Origin: an uncultured Flavobacteriales bacterium
GTDB lineage: Bacteria; Bacteroidota; Bacteroidia; Flavobacteriales_D; JABDKJ01
Length of the DNA stretch: 32,423 nt
Assembly (NCBI GenBank): GCA_937875855.1
Contig: CALFHF010000164.1
Location: 1-32,423, forward strand
Reading direction: 5' to 3'
Both the position numbers and the translations under genes were made by a program. Shown piece by piece: positions 24,028-31,106 of this stretch. Under the pieces are notes generated by a model. The model worked only from the letters and a program-made list of their open reading frames with translations, did not search any database and was not told the DNA's origin. Within the stretch, counting starts at the first letter, position 1. Each line of letters opens with the position of its first letter.

Positions 24028-26550
24028 ATGAACAAACTTGAGAACTACGTACTTGGAAAATGGACTCCCGGTGACGGAGACGGAACTCCACTTCTGAATG
24101 CTGTGAACGGTGAACTCGTTGCTACCGTCTCTACTAAGGGATTGGACTTCAGTGAGATGCTCGCTTATGGCCGTTTAAATGGAGGCCCTGCATTGAGGAA
24201 AATGACCTTTTGGGAACGTGGAAACATGCTCAAGAAGTTGGCCTTATATCTCACCAAACGTAAAGACAAGTTTTATGAAATAAGTTATAAAACTGGAGCC
24301 ACTAAAATCGATTCTTGGATAGATATCGAAGGAGGTTTTGGGAATCTATTTGCCAATGCTTCTTTACGTAGGAATTTTCCTAATCAGCCTTTTCATATAG
24401 ACGGTGACCCTATAGATCTTTCTAAGGGAGGTCAATTCATGGGGCATCACATCATGGTACCCAAGGAAGGTGTTGCGATTCACATTAACGCATTCAATTT
24501 CCCTGTATGGGGAATGCTTGAAAAATGTGCAGTGAACTGGATGGCGGGGATGCCTGCTGTGGTGAAGCCAGCTACAGCAACTTCATACCTCACTGAAGCC
24601 GTGGTTCGTGACATCATTGAATCAAAAATTCTACCTGAAGGTTCGTTACAGTTAATCTGTGGTTCGGCACGCGGGATTTTGGACGGTGTAGCGTCTCAAG
24701 ATGTTGTCACATTTACAGGTTCAGCTACGACAGGAAAAATGTTGAAAGCTCATCCTCGCATTATAGAGGAGTCTGTTCCTTTCAATATGGAAGCAGACAG
24801 CTTGAACTGCACTGTTCTTGGTGAAGACGCAGTTCCAGGCACTTTAGAATTCGATCTATTTGTCAAAGAAGTGCGCAAAGAAATGACTGTGAAATGCGGT
24901 CAAAAATGTACTGCCATCCGTAGGATATTTGTACCTGAAAACCTCTTGGAAGATGTGCAGATTGCCATTGGAAAAGAGCTTGGAAAAGTCACGATAGGAG
25001 ACCCTTTGAACGAGAATGTTCGCATGGGAGCATTGGCCAGTAAAGATCAAGTAACAGAAGTGCGCGAACGTGTCGCTGAGATTACTGCTACAGGAGAGAT
25101 TGTGTATGGTGATCCAAGCAAGGTAGAACTCATAGGAGCAGATGCTGAGAAAGGGGCTTTCCTCTCTCCTATTCTTATTTTGGAAAAATATCCACACAAG
25201 AACAGGGCGGTCCATGAAATAGAAGCCTTCGGTCCCGCTAGTACTTTAATGCCATACACTGACATCTATGATGCAGTGGAGTTAGCCAAGATGGGCAAAG
25301 GTTCTTTGGTTTGTTCTATCACTACGAATAACGACAAAATTGCGCGTGAATTCGTGATCAATGCAGCCAGTCATCACGGTAGAATTTTGGTCTTGAACAG
25401 GGATAGTGCAAAGCAGAGTACAGGCCATGGGTCACCTCTTCCTTCACTCACGCATGGCGGCCCTGGTCGTGCAGGCGGAGGCGAAGAGATGGGCGGAATG
25501 CGAGGCGTGAAGCACTACATGCAACGATGCGCCATCCAAGGAAGCCCGAATACTGTAACGGCCATAACTGGAGTCTATCAAGCCAATGCGAAGTACCTCG
25601 AAGCCAAGAAGCACCCTTTCTCCTATCACTTTGAGGACATTAAACCGGGTATGAGTCTGCGCACCCATAAGCGGACTATCACCGACACTGACATCATCAA
25701 TTTCTCTAATCTCACTTGGGATCATTTCTATGCTCACACAGATATCACTTCGCTGGAAGGAAGCATCTTCGAACAGCGAACAGCACACGGATACTTGCTG
25801 CTTGCAGCGGCCGCAGGCCTCTTTGTGTATCCGAACAAAGGCCCTGTTCTCGCGAATTATGGCTTGGAAGAATGCCGATTCACACGTCCTGTCTATCACA
25901 ATGATACAGTCTATGTGAGACTCACGTGTAAGGAGAAAAGAGAGCGAGATGCTAAAGGGAGAGAGCATCCATCAGGTATCGTGAAGTGGTTTGTGGAGAT
26001 GTTCGATACCGATGACGAACTCGTATCAGTAGCGACCATTCTGACTATGGTAGCTAAGAAGAGTCCTTTCATGGAATTGGGCAAAGAAAACATCGCTTTA
26101 GCTCTTTCTAAACTGACCGATAAAACCAAACCAAGATGGGGGAATTTGACTCCACAAGGAATGGTAGAGCATTTGGAAGATGCCTATAATTACGCAATGA
26201 CTGATGAGCTTAGAGAAATCACTACACCAGAGCGCGTCTTGGAAAGATACACAGAGTCCATTTTTAATCACATTCCATTCCCTCCTGACACCTCAGCACC
26301 CTATGGAAAATGGGATGGTGTTATGCGTCATGCAGACTTAGTAGCGGCTAAGAAATCCCTTCTCGAAAAGCATGATTCATACATAGCGTATATGAAGGAA
26401 CATCCCGAACATACAGCCATTCATATAGTGTTTGGTCGACTGAATAAATACGAATGGGACCTCGTTGCGAGGAAGCATTATACGCATCACTTTACACAAT
26501 TCGGGCTCCTTGGAGAGGTTCAAGATTCTAACTTCAAGATTCAAAGTTGA
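24028..26550 (+). CDS. paaZ: PaaZ ring-opening bifunctional enzyme with an extra C-terminal DUF1569/DinB-like domain
   Basis: The 840-residue protein is far longer than E. coli PaaZ (681). The order of domains is: aldehyde dehydrogenase (about 1-525) with FTGSATTGK (229-237), E255 and nucleophile C294 in GQKCTAIRR; MaoC-type hydratase (about 530-678) with the D565/H570 dyad in WDHFYAH and RTAHGYL; then about 684-830, which resembles DUF1569 of the DinB-like superfamily, with KPRWGNLTPQGMVEH and a KHYTHHFTQFG ending. H715, H817 and H820/H821 could form the metal triad known for DinB-like proteins. The first two parts hydrolyse the oxepin-CoA ring and oxidise the resulting aldehyde. The last ten residues (831-840) are encoded entirely by a 7-bp-period repeat, so the original stop was probably near 26518. 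Confidence 0.93.
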   Translation: MNKLENYVLGKWTPGDGDGTPLLNAVNGELVATVSTKGLDFSEMLAYGRLNGGPALRKMTFWERGNMLKKLALYLTKRKDKFYEISYKTGATKIDSWIDIEGGFGNLFANASLRRNFPNQPFHIDGDPIDLSKGGQFMGHHIMVPKEGVAIHINAFNFPVWGMLEKCAVNWMAGMPAVVKPATATSYLTEAVVRDIIESKILPEGSLQLICGSARGILDGVASQDVVTFTGSATTGKMLKAHPRIIEESVPFNMEADSLNCTVLGEDAVPGTLEFDLFVKEVRKEMTVKCGQKCTAIRRIFVPENLLEDVQIAIGKELGKVTIGDPLNENVRMGALASKDQVTEVRERVAEITATGEIVYGDPSKVELIGADAEKGAFLSPILILEKYPHKNRAVHEIEAFGPASTLMPYTDIYDAVELAKMGKGSLVCSITTNNDKIAREFVINAASHHGRILVLNRDSAKQSTGHGSPLPSLTHGGPGRAGGGEEMGGMRGVKHYMQRCAIQGSPNTVTAITGVYQANAKYLEAKKHPFSYHFEDIKPGMSLRTHKRTITDTDIINFSNLTWDHFYAHTDITSLEGSIFEQRTAHGYLLLAAAAGLFVYPNKGPVLANYGLEECRFTRPVYHNDTVYVRLTCKEKRERDAKGREHPSGIVKWFVEMFDTDDELVSVATILTMVAKKSPFMELGKENIALALSKLTDKTKPRWGNLTPQGMVEHLEDAYNYAMTDELREITTPERVLERYTESIFNHIPFPPDTSAPYGKWDGVMRHADLVAAKKSLLEKHDSYIAYMKEHPEHTAIHIVFGRLNKYEWDLVARKHYTHHFTQFGLLGEVQDSNFKIQS

Positions 26551-26587
26551 ATCGGAGAAGAACCCTTTGAACTATTAACTTTGAATT
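26518..26587 (+). repeat. Ten-unit 7-bp-period repeat array spanning the end of paaZ
   Basis: Ten heptads run in one register, including GTTCAAG, ATTCTAA, CTTCAAG, ATTCAAA, GTTGAAT and, at the far end, TTGAACT, ATTAACT, TTGAATT. The first half has TTCAA polarity and the second TTGAA polarity. The array begins exactly where PaaZ similarity ends, encodes its last ten residues and carries the TGA stop at 26548-26550. Confidence 0.75.
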
Positions 26588-26596
26588 AAGCGAAAC

Positions 26597-27355
26597 ATGA
26601 GCGAAACACCATACGTCACTGCAAAAGACCTCCCTACAGGAATTCGAGAGATAGAATTTTTTCATCCGGCTCATAACTCTCTTCCTAGCGATATCCTCGC
26701 AAAACTTTCGAATACCATCACTGAGGCTGGAAAAGACCTTTCTGTGAAGGTTATTATCCTTCGCAGTGGCGGAGATAGAACTTTCTGTGCCGGAGCCAGT
26801 TTTAATGAGCTCATCGCTATTGAAGATTTCAAGACAGGAAAGCAGTTCTTCTTAGGCTTTGCTCATGTAATCAATGCATGCCGCACCTGTCCTAAACCTA
26901 TTATAGGTCGCGTCCAAGGAAAGGCTGTAGGTGGTGGTGTGGGATTAGCCTCAGCTGTAGATTATTGTTTCGCTACGAAATTTGCAGCTGCGAAATTGAG
27001 CGAACTCGCTGTAGGAATAGGTCCTTTCGTTGTAGGGCCAGCAGTTGAAAGGAAACTAGGTCTGTCTGCTTATTCGCAGATGACTGTGAACGCTACTGAA
27101 TTCTATTCAGCAGAGTGGGCCAAAGAAAAAGGACTGTATGCTGATGTCTTGGATAGCATTGAAGCAATGGATGAGGCTATTATGGTCCTTGCCCATAAAC
27201 TCGCTGAATCAAATCCTGAAGCCTTGAGACTTCTCAAAGAAGTATTCTGGACAGGATGCGAAAACTGGAATGAACTGCTTGATGAGCGCGCAGCTATGAG
27301 TGGAAAATTAGTTCTAAGTGACTTCACAAAAGAGGCTTTGAAGAGATTCGCTTGA
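26597..27355 (+). CDS. Enoyl-CoA hydratase/isomerase family protein (crotonase fold)
   Basis: The 252-residue protein belongs to the crotonase family. The oxyanion-hole regions CAGASFNEL (64-72) and GGGVGL (112-117) are present. The first catalytic glutamate of crotonase is replaced by G116, while the second is kept as E136 in KLSEL. One-glutamate forms include isomerases and the LiuC/methylglutaconyl-like subgroup, whose GGGVGL and SE(L/V) pattern this protein shares. In the operon it could perform the PaaF hydratase or PaaG ring-isomerase step. Sequence does not decide which, so no symbol is given. It is the only crotonase here, where E. coli has two. It begins 10 bp after the repeat array. 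Confidence 0.85.
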   Translation: MSETPYVTAKDLPTGIREIEFFHPAHNSLPSDILAKLSNTITEAGKDLSVKVIILRSGGDRTFCAGASFNELIAIEDFKTGKQFFLGFAHVINACRTCPKPIIGRVQGKAVGGGVGLASAVDYCFATKFAAAKLSELAVGIGPFVVGPAVERKLGLSAYSQMTVNATEFYSAEWAKEKGLYADVLDSIEAMDEAIMVLAHKLAESNPEALRLLKEVFWTGCENWNELLDERAAMSGKLVLSDFTKEALKRFA

Positions 27356-27371
27356 TTCAATTTCTATTGAA
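27354..27371 (+). terminator. AT-rich hairpin after the enoyl-CoA hydratase gene
   Basis: ATTCAAT and ATTGAAT form a perfect 7-bp stem around TTCT, overlapping the stop codon. There is no T tract, so it may only attenuate, or may be a remnant of the TTGAAT-type repeats. Confidence 0.3.
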
Positions 27372-27428
27372 TTATTGCGACCTTGGCCCAAGACTTTGAC
27401 CAAGCAAACCCTATAAATCCCCCTCACA

Positions 27429-28169
27429 TTGGCACTTATCCACGAATATGAAGATCAAGGAAATGTCCTTTTTCGAAACAGAAGCTGGCTACCTATCCTG
27501 ATTCTACTTCCTGCATTATTGGTCTATCTCCATCATCAAGGTCGGCTCAGTGATACTGAATTAATGTATCAGGATACCATTCGTTACATCTCTGTTTTCA
27601 TAGGTCTTTTAGGTCTTGGAATCAGGATGCATGTCGTGGGGCACAGTGCTCCCAACACTTCAGGTAGAAACACGAATGAAGGCCAAGTGGCTGATTCACT
27701 GAATAGTACAGGTATGTACAGCGTGGTACGCCATCCGCTTTATTTGGGAAATTTCCTCATGTGGCTCGCCCCTGCTATTTGGACTCTTGACCTCTGGTTC
27801 ATCCTCTTTTTCATCGCTTTATATTGGCTCTATTATGAACGCATCATGTTCGCTGAAGAAGCCTTCTTAAGAGGAAAATTCGGTGCGACTTATGATGTTT
27901 GGGCCAAAGGTAGACCACCATTCATTCCAAGATTATCAGGTTATGTGAAGGCTGATATTCGATTGAGTTGGAAGAAAGTCTTGAAAAAAGAACGCAATGG
28001 TTTCGCAGCCTTATTTGTGATTTTTTGGGCCTTTGACCTTTTGCCAAAAATCATTCATGGTCAATGGAATGGGCTTGAAATGAACTTCTGGACCCTTTCA
28101 GCTATTGGGTCTATGGCTATATATCTTGTCTTGAAGGCCTTGAAGCGAAGCGCTTTATTGAAGGAGTGA
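27429..28169 (+). CDS. Isoprenylcysteine carboxyl methyltransferase-like membrane methyltransferase
   Basis: The 246-residue protein has hydrophobic segments at about 21-35, 52-66, 108-137, 192-206 and 218-235. The family motif SVVRHPLYLGNF (98-109) and the following EE (133-134) with KFGATYDVWAKGRPPFIP form the SAM-binding and catalytic part of ICMT/PEMT-type enzymes. The GRNTNEGQVADSLNSTGMYS stretch resembles lipid A phosphate methyltransferase relatives (LmtA) rather than eukaryotic ICMT, so the substrate may be a membrane lipid. This is an inference. The start is a TTG at 27429. It lies 73 bp after the crotonase gene and its stop is 7 bp from the convergent mgsA stop. A role in phenylacetate metabolism is not evident. 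Confidence 0.8.
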   Translation: MALIHEYEDQGNVLFRNRSWLPILILLPALLVYLHHQGRLSDTELMYQDTIRYISVFIGLLGLGIRMHVVGHSAPNTSGRNTNEGQVADSLNSTGMYSVVRHPLYLGNFLMWLAPAIWTLDLWFILFFIALYWLYYERIMFAEEAFLRGKFGATYDVWAKGRPPFIPRLSGYVKADIRLSWKKVLKKERNGFAALFVIFWAFDLLPKIIHGQWNGLEMNFWTLSAIGSMAIYLVLKALKRSALLKE

Positions 28170-28176
28170 TTTCTAT

Positions 28177-28533
28177 TCACATTCCATCCAAGAACAATTC
28201 TGCACTCGCAGGATTCGTTGCCAAGGGAATATTATGGACATCACATAAGCGCAGGAGCATCTGCACATCAGGTTCGTGAGGATGCATGCCAAGAGGATCT
28301 CTGAAAAAGATAATCATGTCTAATTCTCCAGTGGCAAGCATAGCCGCTATTTGTGCATCCCCTCCAAAAGGGCCAGAGAGTAGACTAGTTACTTTGAAAC
28401 CAGCCTTTTCTAAATGCTTTCCTGTGGTTCCGGTTGCATATAAATCAGCTTCTTTCAAGTGTGCTTTATTGCGCAGCACGAAGGATACCAGTTCTGCTTT
28501 TTTTCCGTCATGGGCTATTAATGCTAATCTCAT
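28177..28533 (-). CDS. mgsA: Methylglyoxal synthase
   Basis: The 118-residue enzyme converts dihydroxyacetone phosphate to methylglyoxal and phosphate, bypassing lower glycolysis when phosphate is short. The family motifs are LIAHDGKK (5-12), ATGTTGKHL (33-41), [12 protein letters not shown] with the catalytic Asp, [16 protein letters not shown] and [11 protein letters not shown]. Its length is shorter than E. coli MgsA (152), mostly at the N-terminus. It is monocistronic, convergent with the membrane methyltransferase gene, and divergent from etfB. An exact -7 box lies five bases before the ATG. Confidence 0.94.
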   Translation of the reverse strand: MRLALIAHDGKKAELVSFVLRNKAHLKEADLYATGTTGKHLEKAGFKVTSLLSGPFGGDAQIAAMLATGELDMIIFFRDPLGMHPHEPDVQMLLRLCDVHNIPLATNPASAELFLDGM

Positions 28534-28538
28534 GGCAT

Positions 28539-28546
28539 CAAAGGTA
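28539..28546 (-). promoter_or_regulatory. -7 box (TACCTTTG) of mgsA
   Basis: The minus strand reads TACCTTTG, an exact match to TAnnTTTG, and ends five bases before the start codon at 28533, so the transcript should be leaderless. Confidence 0.55.
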
Positions 28547-28657
28547 GTTGCCTCTTTGTTAAGTTGTTATTAAGCTTTCATTGCCCTTTAAGATTACGTT
28601 CCTATGCGACCCTGACCAAAATACCTCTCAGGCAGCTAATAAAGCTTTTTAGAATCT

Positions 28658-28665
28658 TACTTTTG
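28658..28665 (+). promoter_or_regulatory. -7 box (TACTTTTG) of etfBA
   Basis: TACTTTTG matches TAnnTTTG exactly, 20 bases before the etfB ATG. No -33 TTG is seen 17-23 bases upstream. Confidence 0.55.
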
Positions 28666-28685
28666 TATGCCGAAAAACAAGCACA

Positions 28686-29426
28686 ATGAAGATATTGGTC
28701 TGCCTCAGTAAAGTTCCCGATACCACTACGCGTATCGCCTTCATCGATAACAACACCAAATTCGATGAGAAAGACGTTCAATTCATCATCAACCCCTACG
28801 ATGAATGGTATGCTCTCGTAAGAGGCCTTGAGCTGAAGGAAGCCAATACCGGAACAGTAACCACAATTACTGTAGGCGGAGCAGATACTGATCCCATCAT
28901 ACGTAAGGCCCTTGCTATAGGAGCTGATGATGCGGTACGAATAGATAGCCCAGCTAGTGACGCGTATTCTACTGCGTTCCAAATCGCTGAATATGCAAAG
29001 GACAAAGCCTTTGACATGATTCTTTTGGGCAAAGAAACCATAGACTATAACGGTTCTCAGATAGGCGGAATGGTCGCTGAGATGCTAGATCTTCCTTTCA
29101 TTTCTCTTGCTTCCAAGTTGGACATTGCCGGAGGAAAAGCAACGATAGAGTGTGATATTCCTGGCGGAACGCAAGTTTTAGAAGTAGAAGGAGCGTTCGT
29201 TCTGAGTGCTGCAAAAGGAATGGCCGAACAAAGAATCCCCAACATGCGCGGAATCATGGCCGCGCGTTCAAAGCCGCTAAATGTTATTCCAGCAGTCGCA
29301 GTAGAACCCTTGACCAAGACTGAATCCTATCAACTGCCTCCAGCCAAGGCTGGCGTTAAACTAGTAGACCCAGACAACATGGCCGAGTTAGTCAGACTCC
29401 TTCATGAAGAGGCCAAAGCAATTTAA
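28686..29426 (+). CDS. etfB: Electron transfer flavoprotein beta subunit
   Basis: The 246-residue protein is the AMP-binding half of ETF, the soluble carrier that takes electrons from acyl-CoA dehydrogenases to ETF:quinone oxidoreductase. Family features are ILVCLSKVPDTTTRI at the N-terminus, FIINPYDEWYALVRGLELKE, GADDAVRIDSP, LLGKETIDYNGSQIGGMVAEML, and the RIPNMRGIMAARSKPL recognition loop for partner dehydrogenases. It is followed 23 bp later by etfA. The location next to phenylacetate and beta-oxidation genes fits, but ETF serves the whole cell. Confidence 0.97.
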   Translation: MKILVCLSKVPDTTTRIAFIDNNTKFDEKDVQFIINPYDEWYALVRGLELKEANTGTVTTITVGGADTDPIIRKALAIGADDAVRIDSPASDAYSTAFQIAEYAKDKAFDMILLGKETIDYNGSQIGGMVAEMLDLPFISLASKLDIAGGKATIECDIPGGTQVLEVEGAFVLSAAKGMAEQRIPNMRGIMAARSKPLNVIPAVAVEPLTKTESYQLPPAKAGVKLVDPDNMAELVRLLHEEAKAI

Positions 29427-29449
29427 GCACCCGATAATACAAGCAAGAA

Positions 29450-30406
29450 ATGTCAGTACTCGTTTTCAGCAATCCCAATGAAGGTTCTTTCGCAAAATCT
29501 GCCTTAGAAGCTTGTACCTATGGCGCCAAAGTAGCTAAGGCTCTTGGCACAGATTGTCATGCCGTAACGTATGGGCAAGTTTCCGATGCGGAAATCGCCA
29601 AGCTAGGTGCACATGGTGCCACCGTAGTGCACAAAGCAGGTAGCCTTGAAACTCCTGACAGCGGCCAGCTCAGCAAGTTGATTGCAACTGCAGCTGCAGC
29701 ATGTAATGCAGATGTCATTTTATGTTCCCATGACCTTACAGGAAAGGCCGTTGCTCCTAGACTAAGCGCTCGCCTGAAGGCTGGATTGGTCACGGGTGCC
29801 AATGCTCTACCTACTACCGATGGTGGATTCAAAGTGAATAAGCCTGTTTTCTCTGGAAAAGCCTTCGCTACTGAAGTCATTACCTCCGCTAAAAAAGTAA
29901 TCTCCCTTATGCCGAATAGCATTCCGCCAGAAAACACTGGGGGAACAGCTCAAGTTCAAGAACTCGCAGGAGACTTCGGAGCCAAGAAAGTGACGGTAAA
30001 AGAGACCAAGAAACGTACTGGAACTATTTCATTACCTGATGCAGAGAAAGTAGTCTCAGCAGGAAGAGGATTAAAAGGTCCTGAAAACTGGGGAATGATA
30101 GAAGAACTTGCTTCTTTGCTAGGGGCTGCAACAGCTTGCTCGCGACCCGTGGCGGACATAGGCTGGAGGCCTCATCACGAGCACGTGGGTCAGACGGGAG
30201 TAGCTATCAGGCCTAATCTATATTTTGCTATTGGAATTTCTGGTGCTATACAGCATTTAGCTGGTGTCAATGGTTCTAAGGTCATTGTAGTCATCAATAC
30301 AGATCCTGAAGCTCCTTTCTTTAAAGCCGCAGATTATGGCGTGGTGGGAGATGCATTCCAAGTAGTACCCAAGCTCACTGAAGCTTTGAAAGCATTCAAG
30401 GGTTGA
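29450..30406 (+). CDS. etfA: Electron transfer flavoprotein alpha subunit
   Basis: The 318-residue FAD-binding subunit pairs with EtfB. The N-terminal domain holds VLVFSNPNEGSFAKSALEA, and the C-terminal FAD domain begins near SAGRGLKGPENW. The signature region around ACSRPVADIGWRPHHEHVGQ, then TGVAIRPNLYFAIGISGA, IQHLAGVNGSKVIVVINTD and PFFKAADYGVVGD, contains the residues that contact FAD. Length and motifs are ordinary. It is co-transcribed with etfB. A new promoter box for the next gene begins seven bases after its stop codon. Confidence 0.97.
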   Translation: MSVLVFSNPNEGSFAKSALEACTYGAKVAKALGTDCHAVTYGQVSDAEIAKLGAHGATVVHKAGSLETPDSGQLSKLIATAAAACNADVILCSHDLTGKAVAPRLSARLKAGLVTGANALPTTDGGFKVNKPVFSGKAFATEVITSAKKVISLMPNSIPPENTGGTAQVQELAGDFGAKKVTVKETKKRTGTISLPDAEKVVSAGRGLKGPENWGMIEELASLLGAATACSRPVADIGWRPHHEHVGQTGVAIRPNLYFAIGISGAIQHLAGVNGSKVIVVINTDPEAPFFKAADYGVVGDAFQVVPKLTEALKAFKG

Positions 30407-30412
30407 TTTTAG

Positions 30413-30420
30413 TATCTTCG
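30413..30420 (+). promoter_or_regulatory. -7 box (TATCTTCG) of the DUF151 gene
   Basis: TATCTTCG lies 43 bases before the ATG at 30464. It is the same octamer as the boxes before the radical SAM and LolD-like genes. Confidence 0.4.
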
Positions 30421-30430
30421 TAAAACGTTC

Positions 30431-30450
30431 GCTGGGCTACCCCGCTCAGC
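30431..30450 (+). promoter_or_regulatory. Hairpin near the 5' end of the DUF151 transcript
   Basis: GCTGGGC pairs with GCTCAGC (one G-U pair) around TACCCC. It would form just after the predicted transcription start, ahead of the coding region. It could stabilise the mRNA, or end the etfBA transcript, though there is no T run. Confidence 0.35.
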
Positions 30451-30463
30451 ACCTTCATTGCGC

Positions 30464-31066
30464 ATGGAAAAAAAAGGTTTGGAGATTATCGGGCTGTCCT
30501 ACAGCCAGACACAGACGGGTGCGTATGCACTCATTCTGAAAGAGGTGGATGGAAAAAGAAGACTTCCGATTATCATTGGAGGATTTGAAGCGCAAGCCAT
30601 CGCTATCGAGATGGAGAAGATGACTCCTAGTCGTCCATTGACCCATGATCTTTTCAAGAGTCTTTCTGAAGCATACGATATCTCATTAAAAGAAATCATC
30701 ATATATAACCTGATGGAGGGCGTGTTCTTTGCTCAACTCTTGTGTGTAGATGGAAATGGAGTGGAACGTGAGATAGATGCGCGTACATCTGACGCTGTAG
30801 CCCTAGCCGTGCGTTTTTCATGCCCAATCTACACTTATGAGTTCATATTGAGCTCTGCAGGAATTATCTTGGATGATGATCTAGCTTCAGATAGTCTTAC
30901 TGAAGCTCTTCCTAAAATGGAAAAGATTATAGAAAAACCAGCTTCTGACACTAAGAAAAACCTAGATAACCTGAACATTGAGCTGCAAGATGCCTTGGAC
31001 AGAGAAGACTATGAACGGGCTTCCAGAATTAGGGATGAAATAAACAGCCGCTCCAAAGATAACTGA
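30464..31066 (+). CDS. Bifunctional nuclease family protein (DUF151) with C-terminal UVR motif
   Basis: The 200-residue protein has an N-terminal DUF151 domain (about 1-135) with YALILKEVDGKRRLPIIIGG, EAQAIAIEME and DARTSDAVALAVRFSCPIY. The C-terminal helix pair LNIELQDALDREDYERASRIRDEIN (about 170-195) is a UVR motif as in UvrB and UvrC. Plant and bacterial DUF151 members have reported RNase and DNase activity, and the role in Bacteroidota is unknown. An in-frame TTG at 30458 is ignored because the ATG at 30464 (MEKKGLEII) matches the family start. It is followed 40 bp later by the nucleoside transporter gene, probably in one transcript. Confidence 0.88.
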   Translation: MEKKGLEIIGLSYSQTQTGAYALILKEVDGKRRLPIIIGGFEAQAIAIEMEKMTPSRPLTHDLFKSLSEAYDISLKEIIIYNLMEGVFFAQLLCVDGNGVEREIDARTSDAVALAVRFSCPIYTYEFILSSAGIILDDDLASDSLTEALPKMEKIIEKPASDTKKNLDNLNIELQDALDREDYERASRIRDEINSRSKDN

Positions 31067-31106
31067 GGCGATTTCCTTTTCTTATACTTGATGCTCAATT
31101 CGACCC

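Noticed and set aside
25444-25968. Long open frame on the minus strand inside paaZ (174 codons), with similar antisense frames elsewhere
   Set aside because: It lies opposite conserved PaaZ codons and its product resembles no family I know. It is a shadow of the real gene.
21286-26587. The heptad arrays as a CRISPR array or coding minisatellite
   Set aside because: The units are 7 bp, degenerate and directly abutting, without spacers. They lie in gaps between genes except for the end of paaZ.
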